From Acidobacteriota bacterium (GTDB lineage: Bacteria; Acidobacteriota; Terriglobia; Acidiferrales; UBA7541), in NCBI GenBank assembly GCA_003224135.1, contig QHYO01000656.1, forward strand, positions 1 through 6,011: 6,011 nucleotides of DNA, written 5' to 3'. The notes beneath the pieces were generated by a model. That model saw only the letters and a list, made by a program, of their open reading frames with translations, searched no databases and was not told the DNA's origin. A program made the translations under genes and the position numbers. Each line of letters starts with the position of its first letter. Position 1 is the first letter of the stretch. Shown here one piece after another: positions 1 through 5,486 of the stretch.

Positions 1-453
1 AAGGCCCGCCGCCTCAAGCGCGAAAAAGGTCTTTCGCTGGTTGTCGTCGATTATCTTCAGTTGATCACGGGTCGCGGCCGCTTCAACAATCGTCAGGAAG
101 AAGTTTCCAGCATCTCGCGCGGCCTCAAAGGTCTTGCCAAGGAACTGCAGCTTCCCGTGCTCGTCCTCAGCCAGCTCACGCGCGCGCCCGAACGCGAAGA
201 GCGCGGCCCTCAGCTGTCCGACCTCCGCGAATCCGGCGCCATCGAACAGGACGCCGACGTCGTGATGTTCATCTACCGGCCGCACTGGTCAAAAATGGAC
301 GCCTCGCCTGAGGAGCGCGATCAGGCTGAAATCCAGGTCGCCAAGCAGCGCAACGGGCCCACGGACAAAGTACGTTTTGTCTTTCGCAGCCGGCTCACAC
401 GCTTTGAAGAGGCCGCGCCAGACGCCTTCTCCCAATTCGCGCCCGACGAGTAG
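1..453 (+). CDS. dnaB: Replicative DNA helicase DnaB, C-terminal part (5' truncated by window edge)
   Basis: This is the last 150 residues of the hexameric helicase that unwinds DNA ahead of the replisome. The frame is open from base 1 and ends at TAG 451-453. Visible landmarks of the RecA-like DnaB motor, in order, are a Walker B strand (LVVVDYLQL, about residues 14-22), the [20 protein letters not shown] helix, the [11 protein letters not shown] strand with its sensing Gln, and the [21 protein letters not shown] block that carries the DnaB arginine-finger region. The end (KQRNGPT followed by a strand and LTRFEE) is the usual DnaB C-terminus, so the 3' end is intact. The N-terminal primase-interaction domain and Walker A lie outside the window. 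alr follows 321 nt downstream on the same strand. Identification is near certain; whether an intein is present upstream cannot be seen. Confidence 0.97.
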   Translation, partial: KARRLKREKGLSLVVVDYLQLITGRGRFNNRQEEVSSISRGLKGLAKELQLPVLVLSQLTRAPEREERGPQLSDLRESGAIEQDADVVMFIYRPHWSKMDASPEERDQAEIQVAKQRNGPTDKVRFVFRSRLTRFEEAAPDAFSQFAPDE

Positions 454-774
454 CCCCGGCTTGCGGCTCAGGTATGTACCCCCGGCAAGCGGCTTCCAGG
501 ATTATGTAATTCGAGCCGCACTGCGGTTTTTGGCACACACGACCTGCACAGGGAAAAGACCGCGCTGCGGCCTAATGCCTGCGGTTTCAATGCCGTACGA
601 GTGTTCCGCATCGCGCTCGGCCTGCCCATTGTTGCGGCATTCAGCGTGCATATTGGTCTGTTGTCGTTCTCGCTCCAACGCTTCGCCGATTCATGCGCTG
701 GCTCGAGGATGTCTTAAAATAGGAATTCTGTAGGCGCGCGGAAATTCGCGCTAGAAATCACTCTGGAAACAGGA
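454..774. other. Gene-free spacer between dnaB and alr
   Basis: This stretch of 321 bases has no convincing gene. It holds two related segments right after the dnaB stop (CCCGGCTTGCGGCT near 455-468 and CCCGGCAAGCGGCT at 481-494), the terminator-like hairpin at 514-528, and a TAAAAT at 715-720 that could act as a -10 element for alr but has no good -35 at the right distance. The dnaB reading frame stays open past its stop until TAA 715-717 and would encode a hydrophobic stretch near 610-675. A second + strand frame is also open across the spacer. Neither has a ribosome-binding site or a recognisable protein pattern, so I treat both as chance or as decayed sequence. Confidence 0.5.
514..531 (+). 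terminator. Possible intrinsic terminator after dnaB
   Basis: A compact stem (AGCCGC 514-519, loop ACT, GCGGTT 523-528, with one G-T pair) is followed by the rest of a T run ending at 531. It lies 60 nt after the dnaB stop codon. A longer alternative stem pairs GCGGCT 489-494 with AGCCGC 514-519. The T tract is only five bases including the paired ones, so this would be a weak terminator. Confidence 0.35.
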
Positions 775-1980
775 ATGTCTGCTCAGAAAAAAGTAGAAAC
801 TGTAAGTGGCCGGCCAGTCTGGGCCGATGTTTCTCTCTCCGCGCTCGTGCATAATCTCCACGCCATCCGTGATTTCGTGAATCCGAAATCCGAAAAGCGT
901 TCCACTCCGCGAAAAGTTTTGTGCGTTGTCAAAGGCAATGGCTACGGTCACGGGGTGCCGCAAGTTGCCAAAGCCCTCGAAAAAGCGGGTGCCGATTGGT
1001 TCGGCGTCACGGGCGCTGCCGAGGGCGAACAGGTTCGCAAAGCTGGCGTACGCAAACCGATTCTTGCGCTCACAAGTTTTTGGCCCGGTGAAGAAGCGCA
1101 GCTACTTAGAAATCGCATCTCGCCCGCCATCATTCGCTGCGAGCAATTGGCTGCGATCGATTCCGCCGCGGCGCGTCGTAAATTCGCAAAGCGCTCGGTC
1201 AGTTTCCATCTGAAAATCGACACAGGAATGAACCGCCTCGGCATCGCTCCGTCCGACATCGAATGTTTAGCGCGCCAGTACGAAAAATCTTCACGGCTCC
1301 AACTCGAAGGAGTCTTCACCCACTTTGCGTCCTCCGAAGTTTTTGACGGCCCTGTCGCTTCGCAGAATTGCCGCCAGGAAGAAAGTTTTCACAAAGCAAT
1401 TGAACGCTTGCGTGCTCTTGGAATTGATCCCGGCCTGATTCACCTCGCCAACAGCGCGGCGATCGCGTCACGTCCGGAAAGCTGGGCGGACATGGTGCGT
1501 CCCGGCGCAATTCTCTACGGTTATCATCCCGGCTACGATCCGCCTGAGCGCCGCGTCGAAGCTGAAAAACGGCTGCCGCTTCGTCCGGTGATGAGCCTCC
1601 GCGCGCGCATCGTCAATATTCGCAATGTTGCGGCGAGCGAGGCCGTGGGCTACAGCTCAAAATTTCTGACCAACCGCCCGTCAAAAATTGCCGTGCTCGC
1701 CGCCGGCTATGGCGATGGCATTCACCGTTCGCTAGGCAACAAAGGCCATGTGCTCGTTCGCGGCGTTCTTGCACCCATCGTCGGCATCGTCTCGATGGAC
1801 GTCACCATGATCGATGTGACCGATGTTCCCGGCGCTTCACTCGGCGATGTTGCCACCATCTATGGTACCGACGGCAGCCACGTTCTTCCCGCTAATCTGG
1901 TCGCCCGCGGCATCGGCACCGTGACGTCAGACTTGCTCTGCGCCGTCAGCGCTCGCGTTCCGCGAATCTACCTGAGCTGA
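775..1980 (+). CDS. alr: Alanine racemase (PLP-dependent)
   Basis: The enzyme interconverts L- and D-alanine in the cytoplasm with pyridoxal phosphate and supplies D-Ala for peptidoglycan. It has 401 residues, slightly longer than the usual 360-390. The start RPVWADVSLSALVHNLHAIR (13-32) is the typical Alr N-terminus. The PLP lysine is K53 in VVKGNGYGHG, where most Alr proteins read KANAYGHG. KIDTGMNRLG (147-156) matches the conserved barrel motif. The catalytic tyrosine of the other subunit is probably Y293 in AVGYSSKF, at the start of the C-terminal beta domain, followed by LAAGYGDG and GIVSMDVTMIDVTD. The extra length includes a basic insert (about 36-47) before the PLP strand. ATG 775 is the only sensible start; an AGGA touches it and GGAA sits at 764-767. 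The gene stands alone between two spacers. Confidence 0.97.
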   Translation: MSAQKKVETVSGRPVWADVSLSALVHNLHAIRDFVNPKSEKRSTPRKVLCVVKGNGYGHGVPQVAKALEKAGADWFGVTGAAEGEQVRKAGVRKPILALTSFWPGEEAQLLRNRISPAIIRCEQLAAIDSAAARRKFAKRSVSFHLKIDTGMNRLGIAPSDIECLARQYEKSSRLQLEGVFTHFASSEVFDGPVASQNCRQEESFHKAIERLRALGIDPGLIHLANSAAIASRPESWADMVRPGAILYGYHPGYDPPERRVEAEKRLPLRPVMSLRARIVNIRNVAASEAVGYSSKFLTNRPSKIAVLAAGYGDGIHRSLGNKGHVLVRGVLAPIVGIVSMDVTMIDVTDVPGASLGDVATIYGTDGSHVLPANLVARGIGTVTSDLLCAVSARVPRIYLS

Positions 1981-2009
1981 ACCTCCTGAGGGTGATACTA
2001 GTTCGTGTA

Positions 2010-2038
2010 TTGACGCCTGCGCGGAGCTGGCGTATATA
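2010..2038 (+). promoter_or_regulatory. Sigma70-type promoter upstream of the PIN-TRAM gene
   Basis: TTGACG (2010-2015) and TATATA (2033-2038) are separated by exactly 17 nt, close to the consensus pair TTGACA/TATAAT. Transcription would begin near 2045 and give a leader of about 215 nt before the ATG at 2261. It lies 30 nt after the alr stop, so the downstream genes need not depend on alr transcription. This is by far the best promoter match I noticed in the window. Confidence 0.6.
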
Positions 2039-2066
2039 GGTGGCCTAAGTTGTTGCGGTAAGTTTC

Positions 2067-2223
2067 GACCCCGCCGGGTCTCTCATCCACTCGGAACCTC
2101 GCGGGCAGCGGTACCGATTTTGCAGTGACGCAGCATCCCTGCCAGGGATGCGGGGGTTTCAGGGCCGTTTTGCAAAGCCCTGAGGTGAAAGGGTTTCAGG
2201 ATTTGTACTTACAAACCTGAGAC
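2067..2223 (+). promoter_or_regulatory. Structured leader of the PIN-TRAM gene, with several hairpins
   Basis: Four inverted repeats follow one another in the predicted 5' untranslated region: GACCC/GGGTC with a four-base loop (2067-2080); GCATCCCT/AGGGATGC with a three-base loop (2133-2151); TCAGGGC/GCCCTGA (2159-2165 with 2177-2183); and a long stem (2193-2206 with 2211-2223) containing one bulged A at 2201 and an ACTT loop. GGGTTTCAGG occurs twice (2154-2163 and 2191-2200), so the last two stems could exchange partners: the first copy can pair with CCTGAGAC 2216-2223. None of the hairpins is followed by a T run. No known riboswitch core is recognisable. It could be a regulatory leader, or a palindromic repeat that happens to sit here. 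Confidence 0.4.
2133..2151. repeat. Perfect palindrome with 8-bp arms
   Basis: GCATCCCT and AGGGATGC are perfectly complementary around the three-base centre GCC. This resembles REP-like intergenic palindromes that are dispersed in many acidobacterial and other genomes, but only one copy is present here, so dispersal is an inference. No T tract follows (GGGGGTTTC does), which argues against a simple terminator for alr. Confidence 0.45.
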
Positions 2224-2250
2224 AAAGAAGTTGCACTCAAACCCCGCGCT

Positions 2251-2256
2251 GAAAGG
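2251..2256 (+). promoter_or_regulatory. Shine-Dalgarno site deciding the start of the PIN-TRAM gene
   Basis: GAAAGG lies 4 nt before ATG 2261. The longer in-frame alternative, TTG 2231, is directly preceded by AAAGAAG with no spacing and uses a rarer start codon. I therefore chose ATG 2261. Confidence 0.55.
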
Positions 2257-2260
2257 TCGT

Positions 2261-3436
2261 ATGAGCCGCACTCTGCCCGAATCACCTCGATCACTGGAAC
2301 CCGGGGATCCTTCGCGGAATCTCGCCGAAGTGTCAAAATCTTCTGCGGCGCTGCTCTCGTGGAATGCCTGGCTCTTCCGCATTTTTCTGATTGCCGCGGC
2401 TTGCAGCATCACTCTAAGTCTTTCTCCGTTCGGACTGCATCGCTGGACTGCCGCCGGCCTTGGCGCGCTCTTATCGCTCGCGATTCTTCTGATCGAGCAC
2501 CGCCTTCGCAGCACGTCAGCTACGGATCTTCTCGGTGGCGCGACGGGAGGCCTCGTCGGCGCTCTTGCGGCATTGTTGGTGACCATCGTCATCTCCCGCA
2601 CCTCCGAACCTGAACCCGCGAAATCTTTTCTGGAATACGCCTCGTTGCTGGGATTCGGCTATGTCGGCGTGATGCTTGGCTCGCAGAAAGCCAGCTTCTT
2701 CAAGCCCGAGTCGCTTCCGGGAATTTTGCGCGCGCGCGGGACAGCCTCTTCACCGCAGGTCGAGGGCAAACTGCTCGACACCAGCGTCTTGATTGACGGC
2801 AGGATCGCGGATATCTGCGAAGCCCATTTCCTCGATGGTCCGCTGCTGGTTCCGCAATTCGTCTTGCACGAGTTGCAGATGATCGCTGACTCCGCCGACA
2901 GCTTGCGTCGTCAACGCGGGCGCCGCGGACTCGAAGTCCTGCAACGCATCCAGAACATGCAAACTCTTGAAGTCCGCATCATCGAAGATAATCCCAATAC
3001 TTCGAATGAAGTTGACCGCAAACTCGTCGAGCTTGCCCTCCGCCTCCGCGCCAGGATTGTCACCAACGACTTCAATCTCAATAAAGTTGCCAGCGTGCAG
3101 GGCATCAGCGTTCTCAACGTGAACCTTCTCGCCAACGCGGTGCGGCCCGCGTTTCTTCCCGGCGAAGGAATGCGCGTTTTTATCCTTCGCGAAGGCAAGG
3201 AAGCGAATCAGGGAGTGGCATATCTCGAAGATGGCACCATGGTCGTCGTCGACGGCGCTCGCCGCCTGATCAACAAGACCGTGGACATCCTCGTCACTTC
3301 TGTCCATCAGACACCTGCAGGCAAGATGATTTTCGGCCGTATTGACGAACACGGTGATGCCGCGCCAAACGTACGGCAAGCCGCCGTCGGGGGCCGTAGT
3401 TCTCGCTCAGACTTTTCCGAAAGGTCACTCGACTAA
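2261..3436 (+). CDS. Membrane-anchored PIN-TRAM domain protein, YacL family
   Basis: The protein has 391 residues from ATG 2261 (401 if TTG 2231 is used). After a polar N-terminus of about 30 residues come about four hydrophobic segments (near 39-58, 62-80, 89-111 and 129-144), giving the membrane anchor typical of Bacillus YacL. A PIN nuclease-fold domain follows from about 170, starting LLDTSVLIDGRIADICE, with the expected acidic residues D173, E204 (VLHELQ) and D270 (VTNDFNLNKVA). A TRAM-type RNA-binding domain covers about 300-360 (PGEGMRVFILREGKE, then DGTMVVVDGARRLI). The last 25 residues are polar and probably disordered. PIN domains are commonly Mg-dependent ribonucleases and TRAM binds RNA, so a membrane-associated RNA-processing role is likely, but the family's substrate is not established. 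It sits just upstream of ispD-ispF, as yacL does in Bacillus. Confidence 0.93.
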   Translation: MSRTLPESPRSLEPGDPSRNLAEVSKSSAALLSWNAWLFRIFLIAAACSITLSLSPFGLHRWTAAGLGALLSLAILLIEHRLRSTSATDLLGGATGGLVGALAALLVTIVISRTSEPEPAKSFLEYASLLGFGYVGVMLGSQKASFFKPESLPGILRARGTASSPQVEGKLLDTSVLIDGRIADICEAHFLDGPLLVPQFVLHELQMIADSADSLRRQRGRRGLEVLQRIQNMQTLEVRIIEDNPNTSNEVDRKLVELALRLRARIVTNDFNLNKVASVQGISVLNVNLLANAVRPAFLPGEGMRVFILREGKEANQGVAYLEDGTMVVVDGARRLINKTVDILVTSVHQTPAGKMIFGRIDEHGDAAPNVRQAAVGGRSSRSDFSERSLD

Positions 3437-3512
3437 AATCCGCTGCGCCTGGCTAAAGAGCGCTCCGTTCTTCATCAATCTCCGTTTCACCGGTTTCCCA
3501 CCACCACTCTGA

Positions 3513-3527
3513 TTGAGGTAAACTCAA
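3513..3527. repeat. Short inverted repeat upstream of ispD
   Basis: TTGAG (3513-3517) and CTCAA (3523-3527) flank GTAAA in the 156-nt gap between the PIN-TRAM gene and ispD. It could be a small operator or part of a weak promoter: TAAACT 3519-3524 matches four of six -10 positions. No good -35 accompanies it, and it could be chance. There is no T run, so it is not a terminator. Confidence 0.25.
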
Positions 3528-3592
3528 ACTCTTGGGGTAACGGCCGCAGAGCAGTCTGGCAGCCTCCGCTTCCCAATTCCCCCAAAAATTCA

Positions 3593-4318
3593 ATGACCAG
3601 AATCACTGCCATTTTGCCCGCCGCTGGAATGGGCACGCGCATGGGCGGCGAAACGCCCAAACAGTTCCTTGAATTGGATGGCTCGCCCATCCTTCTTCAC
3701 ACACTGCGCCGGCTCGCATCTTGCGAAGCGATCACTGAAATCATTCTTGCCACCCGCGCCGACGAAATTCGGCGCCTGGAAGAATCTTGCCGCCAGGAAA
3801 AATTCCGTCAGGCGATTCGCGTCGTAAAAGGGGGATCCTCGCGGCAGGAATCGGTCGCAGCCGCCCTCGAACACGTCGGCGCGGACACCGAGCTTGTCGC
3901 CGTCCACGACGCTGTCCGCCCGTTCGTTACCCGCGAACAGGTTTCTCGCGTCATCGATGAAGCGCGCAAGTGCGGCGCGGCAATCCTTGGCATTCCCGCG
4001 ATGGATACGGTCAAGGAAGTGAAGCGCGGCAGCCTGCCGGAGGATGTTGCGCTGATCACCGGCACGATTCCCCGCGAGCGCATCGTTCTCGCTCAAACGC
4101 CGCAGGTCTTCCACACAAAATTATTGAAAGAGGCTTTTGCCAGGGCGGCCGCCGACGGCGTCAACGCTTCCGACGAAGCCGGCCTCGTCGAACGGTTGGG
4201 TCACGATGTTCACGTCGTGCACGGCACCGAGCGCAACATCAAAATTACCAAGCCTTCCGATATGGAACTGGCCCGCTTCTATCTCGGTCTGGAGCGCGGA
4301 AAGGCTCACCAGGCATGA
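3593..4318 (+). CDS. ispD: 2-C-methyl-D-erythritol 4-phosphate cytidylyltransferase
   Basis: IspD catalyses the third step of the MEP isoprenoid pathway, joining CTP and MEP to give CDP-methylerythritol with release of pyrophosphate. At 241 residues it has normal length. The nucleotide-binding start AILPAAGMGTRMGG...PKQF holds R16 and K23, matching catalytic R20 and K27 of the E. coli enzyme. HDAVRPFV supplies D106 and R109. T139 (MDTVK), R161 and T169 (LAQTPQVF) and K217 (NIKIT) match the remaining MEP and CTP contacts. E. coli T189 corresponds to S193 (NASDEAG), a conservative change. ATG 3593 gives the expected N-terminus, but the preceding bases (CCCCCAAAAATTCA) contain no Shine-Dalgarno sequence. 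The stop is immediately followed by the ispF start, so the two are surely cotranscribed. No sign of fusion to IspF. Confidence 0.97.
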   Translation: MTRITAILPAAGMGTRMGGETPKQFLELDGSPILLHTLRRLASCEAITEIILATRADEIRRLEESCRQEKFRQAIRVVKGGSSRQESVAAALEHVGADTELVAVHDAVRPFVTREQVSRVIDEARKCGAAILGIPAMDTVKEVKRGSLPEDVALITGTIPRERIVLAQTPQVFHTKLLKEAFARAAADGVNASDEAGLVERLGHDVHVVHGTERNIKITKPSDMELARFYLGLERGKAHQA

Positions 4319-4813
4319 GTGCCATTTATGGGTAAAATTCGTTGCGGCATCGGCTACGACCTGCATCGCCTGGCGGAAGGCCGCGCGCTCGTGGTCGGCG
4401 GCATCACACTTCCGTTCGACAAAGGACCGGTCGGGCACTCCGACGGCGATGTTCTCGCCCATGCCATGTGCGACGCGCTGCTTGGTGCAGCGGCACTCGG
4501 CGATATCGGCACTCATTTTCCGGACACCGATCCCAAATGGAAAGGCGCGAACAGCCTGAGGTTTCTCGAACACGCTCGCAACCTTCTCGACGAAAAACGG
4601 CTGAAGATCGAGCATGTGGACGCCGTTGTCATTATGGAAAAACCAAAGCTCGTCCCGCATTTTCCGAAAATGCGCGAAGTACTCGCAAAATCCCTTGGCG
4701 TCCTGCCCGAAACAATTCACTTGAAAGCTAAAACCAATGAAGGCGTCGACGCCATCGGCCGCGGTGAAGCCATCGCCGCGCACGTGGTCGCTACCCTGAG
4801 TTCAGAACAGTAA
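4319..4813 (+). CDS. ispF: 2-C-methyl-D-erythritol 2,4-cyclodiphosphate synthase
   Basis: IspF cyclises CDP-ME 2-phosphate to MEcPP with loss of CMP, two steps after IspD; it works as a trimer with a divalent metal. At 164 residues it is normal length. The metal ligands are D14 and H16 (GIGYDLH) and H48 (HSDGDVLAHA); GAAALGDIGTHFPDTDP and GRGEAIAAHVVATL are the other family signatures. The start is either GTG 4319, directly after the ispD TGA with AGG 5 nt upstream, or ATG 4328, which removes three residues and still leaves a complete protein. Homologues usually start only a few residues before the first strand, so both are plausible. The zero spacing points to translational coupling with ispD. 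The intermediate enzyme IspE is not in the window. Confidence 0.96.
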   Translation: MPFMGKIRCGIGYDLHRLAEGRALVVGGITLPFDKGPVGHSDGDVLAHAMCDALLGAAALGDIGTHFPDTDPKWKGANSLRFLEHARNLLDEKRLKIEHVDAVVIMEKPKLVPHFPKMREVLAKSLGVLPETIHLKAKTNEGVDAIGRGEAIAAHVVATLSSEQ

Positions 4814-4880
4814 AGCCGCCAGCGACATAGGCAATCTTGCCTCCGCTTGGGTCTTACCTCCAGTAAAGATTGAAAATTCC

Positions 4881-4917
4881 GTAATTCCGAGCGGAGTCTG
4901 CGGAGCGAGGAATCTCT
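4881..4917. repeat. Dispersed short repeat, copy A
   Basis: GTAATTCCGAGCGGAGTCT and the following AGCGAGGAATCTCT lie between ispF and the GluRS-like gene. The ungapped comparison of 4884-4908 with 5511-5535 gives 21 identities in 25 positions. ATTCC near its left end and GGAAT near its right end can pair, so it could fold as an imperfect hairpin. The pattern ATTCCGAGCGgAG...GAGGAATCT is the kind of small intergenic repeat I recall from Acidobacteriota genomes; that family assignment is from memory. Confidence 0.6.
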
Positions 4918-4928
4918 CTTAATCATCG

Positions 4929-5486
4929 ATGTCAACGCCGCCACACATGCCGAATCCCGAATCGGGCGCTGCGAGCGAAAGCAATTTCTCTTCGTCCGAC
5001 GTCATCGAAATCCTCCGCGAACATAACTGGCACACCGGCGAACTCTCTTGCGAACAGGCGGCCTGGTGCGAGCGCGCCGCGGCCCTTCTCGGACCGCAAG
5101 CCGCCGACCGTTTAGCCCTGGAAAATTTGCTTGCCTTGATTTTTCACTACGACGCCAGCGAAATTCTGGCCCACGCGGATTCCCACCTGGTGATGTCCCG
5201 CTACGCCGCGCGAGACGCGCTCCGCCAGCTGGCCTTGCTGCTGCTCGATCCCGTTCCCCTCACAACAGATCGTTTCCGCGAAGTAGTGGACACAATGAAG
5301 TCCAATCTCGATATCCGCGGCCGCGAACTTTTTCAAACGTTACGCTTGTCGCTGGCGGGCCGTTCCGGCGACGGCGAACTCGATCGCGTAGTCCTTCTCC
5401 TCGACGAAGCCGCCGCCGCTCAATTCGCCGCTCCCGTAAAAACCGCCCGCGATCGCATCATCGAGTTCTGCTCCGCCCTGGATTAG
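4929..5486 (+). CDS. Stand-alone protein resembling the GluRS C-terminal anticodon-binding domain
   Basis: The 185-residue protein has no signal peptide or membrane segment. After a polar start (1-22), an all-helical pattern matches the end of glutamyl-tRNA synthetase: a block around 55-80 (ALLGPQAADRLALENLLALIFHY) like the KERA...L..LA..FFF region, an REVVDTMKSNLDIRGRELFQTLRLSLAGR segment (G144, R145) like the GluRS K...G.K.GKLFQPLRVALTGR signature, and an amphipathic tail (VVLLLDEAAAAQF) where GluRS has LLALLGKE..L.R. The catalytic Rossmann fold with its HIGH and KMSKS motifs is absent, and the 115 nt upstream cannot hold it. It stands where gltX follows ispF in Bacillus. A role in tRNA(Glu) binding is therefore possible but unproven. 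The start is ATG 4929 or, six codons later, ATG 4947; neither has a good Shine-Dalgarno site. Its last 147 nt overlap the converging hydrolase frame. Confidence 0.75.
   Translation: MSTPPHMPNPESGAASESNFSSSDVIEILREHNWHTGELSCEQAAWCERAAALLGPQAADRLALENLLALIFHYDASEILAHADSHLVMSRYAARDALRQLALLLLDPVPLTTDRFREVVDTMKSNLDIRGRELFQTLRLSLAGRSGDGELDRVVLLLDEAAAAQFAAPVKTARDRIIEFCSALD

Noticed and set aside
690..720. Promoter for alr using TAAAAT 715-720
   Set aside because: The -10 is acceptable but no -35 hexamer stands 16-18 nt upstream; too weak to list as a feature.
377..733. 118-residue + strand ORF overlapping the dnaB end and the spacer
   Set aside because: It begins inside dnaB in another frame, has Ser/Arg/Cys-rich composition typical of a shadow frame, no ribosome-binding site and no recognisable motif.
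2216..2222. CCTGAGA, reminiscent of a TPP riboswitch element
   Set aside because: The rest of the TPP aptamer is missing, the bases are part of a simple hairpin, and the downstream gene is not a thiamine gene.
2231..2260. TTG 2231 as the start of the PIN-TRAM protein
   Set aside because: No properly spaced Shine-Dalgarno site and a rarer start codon; ATG 2261 has GAAAGG 4 nt upstream. Not strictly excluded.
2750..3379. 209-residue ORF on the - strand
   Set aside because: Antisense to the PIN-TRAM coding region, whose conserved motifs explain the sequence; long antisense frames are common in GC-rich genes.
4121..4783. 220-residue ORF on the - strand
   Set aside because: Exactly antisense to the end of ispD and nearly all of ispF, both certain genes.
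4830..4841. GGCAA/TTGCC inverted repeat after ispF as a terminator
   Set aside because: Stem of four to five pairs with almost no loop and no T run after it.
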